DNA of 64,000 nucleotides from Actinophytocola xinjiangensis (lineage in GTDB: Bacteria; Actinomycetota; Actinomycetes; Mycobacteriales; Pseudonocardiaceae): positions 1 through 64,000 of the forward strand of contig NZ_MSIF01000001.1 in assembly GCF_001921215.1 (NCBI RefSeq). Direction: 5' to 3'. The notes under the pieces are model-generated. The model ran no database searches. It was not told where the DNA came from and worked only from the letters and a program-made list of their open reading frames with translations. Made by a program: the position numbers and the translations under genes. Of this stretch, positions 1-8,252 are shown in pieces (within the stretch, counting starts at the first letter, position 1; each line of letters begins with the position of its first letter).

Positions 1-3000
1 CTGCTCCAGGAACCACAACCGCGACTGCGCGAACGACAACTCGACCGGACCACCACCGACACGCGGCACCAACGGCATCTCAGCAACCCGGCGCGCCGCG
101 TCGATCACCGCCGACAGACTACCCAACGTCGGCGTCGTGAACAGGTCCCGGACGACCACCTCCGCTCCCAGCACCTCCCGCAGACGCGTGATCAGGCGAA
201 TAGCCAGTAGTGAATGCCCGCCCAGGTCGAAGAAGTCGTCGTGTACCCCGACCCGGTCCACCCCCAGAACCTCGCTCCACACCTCGGCGACGGTCTCCTC
301 GACCACCGACCGCGGCGCCGTGTACTCGGTCCGGTGTGGCGCGGTCGTGGCCGGATCCGGTAGCGAGTCCTCGTCGAGCTTGCCGTTGGGGGTCAGGGGA
401 AGCCGGTTCAGCTCGATGAACCGCGATGGCACCAGCTGGCGCGGCAGCTGGGACGCCACCGCCGCACGCAGGGCCTGCTCGTTGACGGTCCGGCCCGGCG
501 CCGCGACGACGTAGGCCACCAGGCGGTCGTCCCGGACGGTGAGGTACGCCTCGGCGACCTCCGGCCGTTCGGTCACCGCCGCCTGGACCTCACCCGGCTC
601 CAGTCGCACCCCGTGGAGCTTGAGCTGCCGGTCGGTGCGGCTCAGGTAGAACAACGTGCCGTCCGACCCCATTCGAACGAGGTCGCCGGTGCGGTACAGC
701 CGCTCACCCGCCGCGCCGTACGGGTCGGCCACGTACCGCTCCGCCGTCAGCCCAGGACGGCCCAGGTAGCCGGCACTCGGCGAAACACACTCGCCGCCCA
801 GGTAGAGCTCACCGGGCACCCCCAACGGGACCTGTCGTCGTAGGTCGTCGAGGACGTGGCAGCGCACTCCGGGAAACGGGCGGCCGATCGGGAGGACCGA
901 TGGCAACTGGTCCTCCGGTCCCACAATCCACATCAGCGAGACGATGGCGGTCTCGGTCGGCCCGTAGCCGTTGAACACCGGCACCGGGGCGTACTGGCGC
1001 ACCCGTCGCACCAGGTCGGGGGGCAGCACCTCGCCCGCGACGAACACCGCGCGCAGCTCCGGCAACTCGGGCGGTTGCTCGGCCAGGTACCTGCCGAGCA
1101 CCGTGGGCACGGTGTACATCACCGTGACCCGCTCGGCGGCCGCGTACTCGGCCATCCCGCGTAGGTCGAACGTCATGTCCGGCGTGGCGATCACCACCGC
1201 GGCGCCGACCGCCAGCGGCCAGAACAGCTGTACCACCGAAATGTCGAACCCCAGCGGGCAGTTGTGCAGCAGCCGGTCGCCCGGCCGCAGCGGCATGACC
1301 TGCTGGTGATGGCGGACGACGTTGACCACCCCACGATGCGGCACCTGCACGCCCTTGGGCGTCCCCGTCGATCCCGACGTGTACAGGACGTACGCGACGT
1401 CCTCCCAGTGGGCCTTGGGCCGCGTCAGGTCGCCCGGCTCGTGATCGTCGCCGGCCCACCACGCGCCGGGAGCCAGCCGCAGGACGGGACAGGGGAGGGG
1501 AGCTGTCGGGGTCTCGGCACAGATCACCAGCACCGATCCGGTGTCCTGCAGCATCAACTCCGTCCTGGCGTCGGGCAGCGACGGATCCACCGGCAGGTAG
1601 TGCGCACCGGCGCCGAGCACCGCCAGGGCGGCGACCACGAAGTCGACCGAGCGCTCCAGGCGCACCCCGACCGAGTCACCCGGCCGCACCCCGTGGGCGG
1701 CCAGCATGCGCACCAGCCGGTCGACCCGTTCACCCAGCTCGCGATAGCTGACGACCTGGCCGTCACCCACCAGTGCATCGGCGGCCGGAGTTCGCGCGAT
1801 CTGCGCGAAGACCAGATCGTGCAGCGTGTCCGGCTCGCCGGCCGGTTCCTCCGCCGCGGACAGGCGGCGCAGCTCGGCCTCCTCGCCGTCGACCAGCACG
1901 GGCAGGTCGGCCAGCCGGCAGGTCGGCTCCGTCGTTCCCGCCATCAGCACCAGCGCGACACGCCGCAACAACCGGGCCGCCGTGAGCTGGTCCAGCCGGG
2001 CGGTGTTGTACACCGCCGCCAGCTCAAGGCTGCCCGACTCCGCCGAGGCGAGGAGGTTGATGCTCTCCCGGCTCGCCTCGTTGTGCAGTTCGATCATCTT
2101 GGCCGTGACACCCGGCAGATTCAGCTGCGAGCTGCCGGTCTCGCGCTGGAAACCGACCTGTACCTGGCCGACGACCTCCCGCTCGGCGTCCGACCACAGT
2201 TCGCGCACCAGCCGTTCGTACGGCAAATCCGCGTGCCGGAACGCACGCAGCGTCTTGGCCCGGACCTGCTCGAGCAGTTCCTCAAAGGTGAGGTTCTCCG
2301 TGCTGTCGGTGCGCAGCACGAGCCGGTTGACGAACAGTCCGATGAGGTTCTCGTACTCCGCGCGGTCCCGGTTCGACGAGACGAACGAGGTCGTGACCGA
2401 GGTGGCGCCGGTGAGCCGGTGCAGCACCGCGTGAAGGGCGGTCGCGAGCAGCATGAACATCGACACCCGCTTGCCTCGGGCGAAGGCGTCGAGCCGGGCC
2501 GCGTCGTGGGCGGGAACCGTGTGCTCGGCCAGCCCGGCGGCGGGACCGTCGGGCGTGAACGACGGCCCGCTGGCGGGAAGTTCGAGTGGAGCCAGGCCGG
2601 TGCCGAGTTCGTCCCGCCAGTAGGCGAGGTCCTCGTCGAGCCGCTCCGCGCTGGTCTCCGCACGTTGCCGGGACGCGTAGCCGACATACCGCTCTGGCAG
2701 TTCGGGCAGCTCGACATCCTCCCCGTGTGCGTGACCCCGGTAGAACGCCGTCAGATCGCGGTAGAAGACGCCTGCGGACCACCCGTCCCACACGATGTGG
2801 TGCACGGCGAGGAACAGCAGGTTGTCCTCGGGGTCGAGCCCATAGAGCCGGGCGCGCAGCGGCCCCTCAGCCAGATCGAGCCTGCGGCTGACCGAGCCTC
2901 GCACGTCCGTCAGCGCGGCGGGGAGGCGCTCGGCGGCCGGCAGTCGAGAGAGGTCCATTGTGGACAGTAGGGGTGGACTGTAGGGTCGCACCTCCTGTAC

Positions 3001-3255
3001 CGGCACGCCGTCGGGGGCGTGCACGACAGTGCGCAGCATCTCGTGTCGGGCGACCACGTCGTCGAGCGCGTGGGCGAGCGCTGTCACGTCGAGCGGACCA
3101 CGCAGGCGCACCACCACGGGGATCGTGCAGGCCGCCTCGTCCGGACGAAGCTGGTCGGCGAGCCAGATACCCTCCTGCGCGAACGAGAGTGGCTCGGCCG
3201 AGCCAGACCGGATGTCGCGAGGTGGACTCGCGTCAGTCCAGGGGCGCACCGTCAT
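1..3255 (-). CDS. Nonribosomal peptide synthetase (C-A-T-C...), 3' part cut by window edge
   Basis: This is a modular peptide synthetase; 1085 codons are visible and the frame is still open at base 1. In order there is a condensation domain (core motif from about residue 24; catalytic HHIVWDG at about 152-158), an adenylation domain (A3 YTSGSTGTPKG near 624, A5 NGYGPTETA near 765, A10 NGKL near 957), a carrier domain (LGGHSLL near 1010, Ser is the phosphopantetheine site) and the first motif of a second condensation domain. The ATG at 3255 has a GGGGAG ribosome site. Because the protein starts directly with a C domain, it may be a non-initial subunit or one that begins with acylation; this is inference. 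The substrate cannot be assigned safely. The rest of the cluster must lie to the left. It diverges from the hydroxylase/reductase pair at 3608-5334, which are candidate precursor or tailoring enzymes. Confidence 0.97.
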   Translation of the reverse strand, partial: MTVRPWTDASPPRDIRSGSAEPLSFAQEGIWLADQLRPDEAACTIPVVVRLRGPLDVTALAHALDDVVARHEMLRTVVHAPDGVPVQEVRPYSPPLLSTMDLSRLPAAERLPAALTDVRGSVSRRLDLAEGPLRARLYGLDPEDNLLFLAVHHIVWDGWSAGVFYRDLTAFYRGHAHGEDVELPELPERYVGYASRQRAETSAERLDEDLAYWRDELGTGLAPLELPASGPSFTPDGPAAGLAEHTVPAHDAARLDAFARGKRVSMFMLLATALHAVLHRLTGATSVTTSFVSSNRDRAEYENLIGLFVNRLVLRTDSTENLTFEELLEQVRAKTLRAFRHADLPYERLVRELWSDAEREVVGQVQVGFQRETGSSQLNLPGVTAKMIELHNEASRESINLLASAESGSLELAAVYNTARLDQLTAARLLRRVALVLMAGTTEPTCRLADLPVLVDGEEAELRRLSAAEEPAGEPDTLHDLVFAQIARTPAADALVGDGQVVSYRELGERVDRLVRMLAAHGVRPGDSVGVRLERSVDFVVAALAVLGAGAHYLPVDPSLPDARTELMLQDTGSVLVICAETPTAPLPCPVLRLAPGAWWAGDDHEPGDLTRPKAHWEDVAYVLYTSGSTGTPKGVQVPHRGVVNVVRHHQQVMPLRPGDRLLHNCPLGFDISVVQLFWPLAVGAAVVIATPDMTFDLRGMAEYAAAERVTVMYTVPTVLGRYLAEQPPELPELRAVFVAGEVLPPDLVRRVRQYAPVPVFNGYGPTETAIVSLMWIVGPEDQLPSVLPIGRPFPGVRCHVLDDLRRQVPLGVPGELYLGGECVSPSAGYLGRPGLTAERYVADPYGAAGERLYRTGDLVRMGSDGTLFYLSRTDRQLKLHGVRLEPGEVQAAVTERPEVAEAYLTVRDDRLVAYVVAAPGRTVNEQALRAAVASQLPRQLVPSRFIELNRLPLTPNGKLDEDSLPDPATTAPHRTEYTAPRSVVEETVAEVWSEVLGVDRVGVHDDFFDLGGHSLLAIRLITRLREVLGAEVVVRDLFTTPTLGSLSAVIDAARRVAEMPLVPRVGGGPVELSFAQSRLWFLEQ

Positions 3256-3607
3256 GACTTCTCCCCACGGCCAGTCGAATCAGAGTTTCCATCGTGACCG
3301 CCACGGGCGTCGCACGTGCGCGCCGGCTATTTCGGGCCCGTGTGGTGGGCCACCCTGGTCATGCCTCCGATCCCGTGGTGAAGCGCGACCGACTACGGGT
3401 TCCGTACGGGGCCCGGGGCATCCGCCGGCAACCGCACGGAATCCGCGTCCATCCCCCGTAGTGCGGCAGACCGCACCGCCGCCACAACGCCGTCAGCCAG
3501 CCGGATCGGGGCGCCCGGTCCGAGCGACAGGTGATCGGGGACCGTCAGTTCTCCTGCGCAGCATGAGGACGGTCGACCGAACAGCGGCTCACCCCGGAAG
3601 GACTGTC
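3256..3607. promoter_or_regulatory. Divergent promoter region, NRPS / hydroxylase
   Basis: These 352 bp separate the NRPS and the dioxygenase, so both promoters should lie here. I see no clear -35/-10 pair. Small inverted repeats are present, for example GTGCGG/CCGCAC at 3461-3476 (4-nt loop). A GGAAGGAC ribosome site precedes 3608. No gene is evident. Confidence 0.5.
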
Positions 3608-4354
3608 ATGTCGGACACCGACACCACCCTGAGCGCGCCCGCGCGCGCCGCCGTGGACGCACTGCGCGGCAGCGGCGAGCACCTGGCGCGCTCGCCCGAG
3701 CTTTCCGAGATCCTCGGCGTGACCGCGTCCGACTGGACCCGGTTCGCCACGAACTGGGAGGACCTGCGGCTCGACACCTTCATGGCGGACGGCGGCACCT
3801 ACCGCTACCGGCGCTACGGCCAGTACGAGTACGTCCCCGGCACGGACGAGCTCGTGCTCCTGCCGCACGAGCCGTACCGGCAGGAGAAGTTCTTCAACCA
3901 CCTCAACGGCGGTGTCGACCGGGTGTACGAGCCGCTGACCGACGCGTTCACCGGGGACTCGCTGCTGCACCGGCTGCTGGCCTCGCTCGGCGACATCTTC
4001 ACCACGGTCGACGACACCCACCGCTGGCTGATCAAGCTGCACCCGGTGCGGATCATCGCGGGCGAGAAGATCGGGCAGCCCGCCCCGGAAGGCCGCCACC
4101 GCGACGGCGTTACGTTCGTCGGGTCGCTGCTGATCGACCGGCTCAACATCACCGGCGGCGAGAGCACCACCTACGACGACCAGCAGAACCTCCTGCGCAC
4201 CGTCACCCTGTCCGAACCGGGTGACCTGCTCATCGGGGACGATCAGCGCACCTACCACCAGGTTACGCCGATCGAGGCGATTGACCCGGCCCAGCCCGCG
4301 CACCGCGACGTCCTGGTGGTCAACTACTCCGCGCTGCCGGGGAGGCTGTCGTGA
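3608..4354 (+). CDS. 2OG-Fe(II) dioxygenase, amino-acid hydroxylase-like (PF10014 type)
   Basis: A 248-aa soluble protein. The HRDG motif (H164, D166) and a distal histidine in TYHQ (H217) form the 2-His-1-carboxylate iron site. The layout resembles the 2OG-Fe dioxygenase family that includes L-isoleucine 4-hydroxylase of Bacillus, which hydroxylates free aliphatic amino acids using 2-oxoglutarate. The start is the ATG at 3608 behind an AAGGA site; an in-frame extension upstream has no family similarity that I can recognise. The stop overlaps the next gene's GTG by 4 bp, so the two are probably translationally coupled. Position next to an NRPS suggests it makes a hydroxylated amino-acid building block; this is inference from context. 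Substrate is unknown. Confidence 0.85.
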   Translation: MSDTDTTLSAPARAAVDALRGSGEHLARSPELSEILGVTASDWTRFATNWEDLRLDTFMADGGTYRYRRYGQYEYVPGTDELVLLPHEPYRQEKFFNHLNGGVDRVYEPLTDAFTGDSLLHRLLASLGDIFTTVDDTHRWLIKLHPVRIIAGEKIGQPAPEGRHRDGVTFVGSLLIDRLNITGGESTTYDDQQNLLRTVTLSEPGDLLIGDDQRTYHQVTPIEAIDPAQPAHRDVLVVNYSALPGRLS

Positions 4355-5334
4355 TCACCCACGAACTGGGCCGGCACGGCCTGACCGTGTCGGCCATCGG
4401 CCTCGGGTGCATGGGGATGTCGCAGGACTACGGTCCGGCGGACGACGAGGAATCGGTGCGAGTGATCCAGTGCGCGGCGGATCTCGGCGTCACCCTCATC
4501 GACACGTCGATGAGCTACGGCGCCGGGCACAACGAGGAACTTGTCGGCCGTGCCGTCGCGGACCGGCGCGACGATGTCGTCCTGGCCACGAAGTTCGGCA
4601 TCTGGCGGGAGAACCGCGGCGACCCGCCCAGCCTCGACGCCCGTCCCGAGCGGATCCGCGGTTTCTGCGAGGACTCGCTGAAGCGGCTGCGCACCGACCA
4701 CATCGACCTCTACTACCTGCACCGCGTCGACCCGACGGTGCCGGTTGAGGACAGCGTCGGGGCCATGGCCGAACTGGTGGCCGAGGGCAAAGTGCGCTAC
4801 CTCGGGTTGTCGGAGAGCAGCACCGACGAGTTGAAGCGGGCCGCGAACACGGCTCCCATCAGCGCGGTTCAGTACGAATGGTCGCTGTTCTGGCGGGAAC
4901 TCGAGGACGACACGCTCCCGTTGGCGCGCGACCTCGGTATCGGCGTGGTGGGGTTCAGCCCGTTGGGCCGGGGTTACCTCACCGGCAGGCTCAAACTGGA
5001 CGAACTGGGGGAGGACGACGATCGCCGTCCTGACCAGCGTTTCCACGGCGAGCACTTGGCGGCCAATGACAACGGGCTCGCCCAGCTCAAGAGGATGGCC
5101 GCCGAACGGGACATCACACCCGGCCAGCTGGCGCTCGCCTGGCTCCTGGCCCAGGGCGACGATGTCGTGGCCATTCCCGGAACTCGTGACCGGACCAGAC
5201 TCGCCGAGAACGTAGCGGCGGCGGACGTGTCGCTGTCCACCGCAGACCTCGCGCACCTCGAGGCGGTGGTTCCCCGCTCCGCGTGGTCGGGGGACAGGTT
5301 TTCCTACGCCGTCCCCCGGACCTCACGTCGGTAG
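4351..5334 (+). CDS. Aldo/keto reductase
   Basis: A 327-aa single-domain NADPH-dependent oxidoreductase with the (beta/alpha)8 family signature. The catalytic tetrad is visible: D51 (LIDTSMSYG), Y56, K81 (ATKFG) and H123 (YYLH). The GLGCMGMS start and the SPLGRGYLTG segment are typical of the family's bacterial branch. It starts with GTG inside the stop of the dioxygenase gene (GTGA overlap), which indicates co-translation. In this setting it could reduce a carbonyl on an NRPS precursor or product, or act on the hydroxylated amino acid after further oxidation; neither is shown by the sequence. The next gene is convergent and begins its 3' end 8 bp away. Confidence 0.93.
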   Translation: MITHELGRHGLTVSAIGLGCMGMSQDYGPADDEESVRVIQCAADLGVTLIDTSMSYGAGHNEELVGRAVADRRDDVVLATKFGIWRENRGDPPSLDARPERIRGFCEDSLKRLRTDHIDLYYLHRVDPTVPVEDSVGAMAELVAEGKVRYLGLSESSTDELKRAANTAPISAVQYEWSLFWRELEDDTLPLARDLGIGVVGFSPLGRGYLTGRLKLDELGEDDDRRPDQRFHGEHLAANDNGLAQLKRMAAERDITPGQLALAWLLAQGDDVVAIPGTRDRTRLAENVAAADVSLSTADLAHLEAVVPRSAWSGDRFSYAVPRTSRR

Positions 5335-5342
5335 CCCGGTGA

Positions 5343-7142
5343 TCACGAGGTCTGCTGCCACGGGCTTTCGGCCGACCAGGTTTCCGGCAACTGCCCCGTC
5401 CGTAACCCTTCGGCGAGCGAGGACAACGACAACCATGGATCGGTGAGCGCCCGGGCCGCCACCGCCACCAGAACCGCCGGCAACCCCTCGCATCGCTGAA
5501 GAATCTTGCGTACGGCGTCCGGTTCGGCCATGGTCCGGGCCGGACCGAGCCTGCGCTGCAACAGCCTCAGCGCGTCCGGATCGGTCAACCGGTCCACGAT
5601 GATCGGGCGCGCCGCTTCCGCGGCGACCAGCCCCACCAGTGGATCCTGGCTGGTGATCAGCGCTGCGCAACCGCGGGAGCCGGGGAGCAGCGGCCGCACC
5701 TGGTCCGCGCTGGTCGCGTTGTCCAGGACCATCAGCACCTGCCTACCGGTGAGCAGGCTGCGCAACAAAGCCGACCGGTCGATGCGGCTGTCCGGCACCT
5801 GGCCCGCGCCGACACCCAACGCCAGCAGGAAGCTGTGCAACACGTCGTCAGGAGCGCTCTTGCCGAGTACGGCGTACAACTGCCCATCGGAGAACCGCTT
5901 GGCGACCTGGTGTCCCCAGTGCACGGCAAGGCTGGACTTGCCGACGCCCGGCCGGCCCAGGAGCATCGCGATCACTACTGCGGGCTGCGCCAAGCCGTGG
6001 TCCAGCAGCGCGGTGAGGTGTTCGATCTCCTGGGTCCGGCCGGTGAAACCGTAGACGTCGGCCGGGAGCTGGGTCGGCACCGGACGGTCCCGGTCGGCTG
6101 GTGCCGGCACGGTCGCCGGACCAGGCTGTACCCGCGGCGGAAGGCCACGCAGGATCGCCTGGTGTCGCTCGCGCACCAACGAGCCAGGATCGATGCCGAG
6201 CTCGTCGGCGAGTTGCCTGCGCAGGGACTCGAACAGCTCCAGCGCTTCGGCTGGCTGGCCGGAGCCCGCCAGCGCGGTCATCAGCCGGGCATGGGCGGAC
6301 TCGTCCAGCGCGTTGGACTCGACCAGTCGGTACAGCGGCGTGAGCACCTCCTCATGCCTGCCGGTGCTGGTCGCCGCGTCGGCGTACTCCAGCAGCACCG
6401 TCTCCAGTTCGCGCCGCAGCTCCGCCAGTGCGGGGAGTTCCTGCAACCCCGGCAGGTCCACCAACGGGGTGTCCCGGCGCAGCCCGATGGCCTGCCGGTA
6501 CGCGTTCACCGCGGCGTCGGTCCGACCTGCCTCGTAGTCGCGCCGGGCCGAGCTCACCAGCCGGCGGAACGCCAGCAGGTCGAGTTCGTTGTCCTCCACG
6601 TGCAACGCGTAGCCACCGTTCACCGCGACCAGAACCGGCTTCCTCCGTTCTCTGGGCTGGATGCGCCTGCGCAGGCGGGACATGTGCGAGCGGACAAGGC
6701 TCACCGTGATGGGCGACCGCTCGCTTCTGGTGGCATCGACCAGACGATCCAGACTGACGGGGACGCCGGGCGAGATCGCGAGCAGCCCGAGGTACGTGCG
6801 TTGTCGTTCCGAGCTGAGGTTCACGTGCTCGCCGTCGACCGAGATCGACTGCGACCCGAGCACACAGATGCGAAGGTCCTGAGCCAACACCGGGCCTTGG
6901 GAGCCGAGGCGTACCAACTCCCGGGCTTCGACCGGGGACAGCTCTACGGCTTCGGCGATCCGGCGTAGAGTGCTGACTCTCGGGCGCTTGACTCGTCCCT
7001 GTTCCAGGTCCCGCAGTCCCGCCACGCTCATGCTGGCGCGGTCGGCCAGCTCACGCTGGGTGAGGCCCGCGTTTCGTCGAAGCTGTTGCACCAGGTCGCA
7101 CAGTTCTCCGTGTATCCCGTTCAGATACAATCGACCCCCCAA
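5343..7142 (-). CDS. XRE-SARP-NB-ARC transcriptional regulator
   Basis: A 599-aa protein with three parts. Residues about 10-70 form an XRE helix-turn-helix (NAGLTQRELADRASMS). About 90-335 hold a winged-helix plus bacterial transcriptional activation domain as in SARP/AfsR regulators (QRTYLGLLAISPG; ELGIDPG). From about 360 there is an NB-ARC ATPase (P-loop GRPGVGKSS near 395; LMVLDNA Walker B). It ends just after the NTPase, without the long TPR tail of AfsR (about 990 aa). No ATG or GTG is available: the frame opens with TTG at 7142, and a second TTG at 7130 lies 4 nt after a GGGGGG run and is a good alternative start. It is likely the pathway-specific activator of the adjacent NRPS cluster; inferred from family and location. 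Confidence 0.92.
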   Translation of the reverse strand: MGGRLYLNGIHGELCDLVQQLRRNAGLTQRELADRASMSVAGLRDLEQGRVKRPRVSTLRRIAEAVELSPVEARELVRLGSQGPVLAQDLRICVLGSQSISVDGEHVNLSSERQRTYLGLLAISPGVPVSLDRLVDATRSERSPITVSLVRSHMSRLRRRIQPRERRKPVLVAVNGGYALHVEDNELDLLAFRRLVSSARRDYEAGRTDAAVNAYRQAIGLRRDTPLVDLPGLQELPALAELRRELETVLLEYADAATSTGRHEEVLTPLYRLVESNALDESAHARLMTALAGSGQPAEALELFESLRRQLADELGIDPGSLVRERHQAILRGLPPRVQPGPATVPAPADRDRPVPTQLPADVYGFTGRTQEIEHLTALLDHGLAQPAVVIAMLLGRPGVGKSSLAVHWGHQVAKRFSDGQLYAVLGKSAPDDVLHSFLLALGVGAGQVPDSRIDRSALLRSLLTGRQVLMVLDNATSADQVRPLLPGSRGCAALITSQDPLVGLVAAEAARPIIVDRLTDPDALRLLQRRLGPARTMAEPDAVRKILQRCEGLPAVLVAVAARALTDPWLSLSSLAEGLRTGQLPETWSAESPWQQTS

Positions 7143-7880
7143 AATGGGTTACTCGAATCGCCAACGACAGACCACGGGTCGAAGAAGATGGACCCGGGAT
7201 GAGCGAGCTGGGGCGCGGCAGCAGGGCGCGGACTGTCCATCCTCCTCTCCTGGTTTTCCTGCTTACAGCGAAGTGAGCTAGTGAGGTGGCGGCCCGGCTC
7301 AACGGGACACCGCCGCTTCCGCGCAGTATAGGACTGAGGGACCCAAATCCGCGTCCGGTAAACACCCCACAGATCCAGGGCGAGCGGCCTCGACACGGTG
7401 CGGCCCGGGGTACCCTCGGTGCGTCGTGTCGTCACCGACCTGTTCGGCGAGCGTTCGTCGCGGTCAGGGAACGGGTGTCGCCGCGTGCGCGTTCTCGTAC
7501 TGACCAAACTGGTCAGATGGCCAGTGCGGGTGTGGCTACGATCGGTTCGGAGAATCCTCGGGGTCCGTGTTCGTGTAGCGCAGGACCACCAGGCTCGGAG
7601 ACGACATCGAACCCCGGTTCGCGGAACAGGTCCGCCCCGGACGGGACCAGCAGAGTGCCGCCGGCCGGCGCCTCCACCGAGTTCCCGCTGTGGGGTCTGG
7701 GTCTACCACCTCGCGGTGCTGAACCTCCAGCATGCTCCAGGGTAAAGCCCGCTCATCGAAACGGCTGACGCGCCGTGAGGCGTGCTGCGTTGAGCCACTC
7801 CCCGAATACACAACAGGTTCGGGGGCCGGTTTGACTGACGCCGTTACGAGCGGATCCAGTGACGTGTCCACAGAAGATTC
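7143..7880. other. Gene-poor stretch between regulator and excisionase
   Basis: These 738 bp hold no convincing gene. Several short frames exist on both strands, but none has a good ribosome site, a recognisable domain or clear third-position GC bias. It presumably contains the promoter of the regulator (minus strand) and of the excisionase/integrase pair (plus strand). Runs of lower-GC sequence with mixed codon-like texture could be decayed mobile-element DNA; that is a guess. Confidence 0.4.
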
Positions 7881-8219
7881 ATGGATCCCGCCGTCGATCG
7901 ACTGTCAACGACAAAGAAGGAGGTTGTGCCTGACGGCCAGTACGACAATCTGATCTGGAGTGTGCAGGAACTAGCTGCCGCGATCCGTGAACTTGTGGCG
8001 CGGTCTCCGGTGTCCTCAGAGGAATTACTCACTGCGGAGCAGTTGGCTGAGCTGTTCCGTATGTCGCCGCGTACCCTGCGGGACCTCGCGGCATCCAATC
8101 GAATTCCACACCACCGAATCGGAAAACACTACCGATTCGGCCGAGACGATATCGCAGAAATCCTCGAGATGACAAGACAGGTCTCGCGAGCACGTCGTTC
8201 CCGACCGGGAGCGGCGTGA
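7881..8219 (+). CDS. Excisionase-like MerR-type helix-turn-helix protein
   Basis: A 112-aa protein. Its C-terminal half has the winged-helix pattern of excisionase-type DNA-binding domains: LLTAEQLAELFRMSPRTLRD, then a wing with RIPHHRIGKHYRF and FGRDDIAEIL. Such proteins bind DNA and steer integrase direction. The integrase starts 33 bp downstream on the same strand, so the two are probably one operon. The ATG at 7881 gives the longest frame but lacks a strong ribosome site. An AAGGAGG lies just 2 nt before an in-frame GTG at 7926, which would drop 15 residues outside the domain; the true start is open. Confidence 0.8.
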   Translation: MDPAVDRLSTTKKEVVPDGQYDNLIWSVQELAAAIRELVARSPVSSEELLTAEQLAELFRMSPRTLRDLAASNRIPHHRIGKHYRFGRDDIAEILEMTRQVSRARRSRPGAA

Positions 8220-8252
8220 ACAATGGCTCACACCACGGGAGAGTAGGAGACG

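Noticed and set aside
1264-2970. Long open frame on the plus strand opposite the NRPS (568 codons)
   Set aside because: It is the complement of conserved C and A domain motifs; its protein is Arg/Gln/His-rich without any domain.
7286-7871. Short frames on both strands in the gap before the excisionase
   Set aside because: No ribosome sites, no domains and conflicting frames; at most remnants of decayed DNA.
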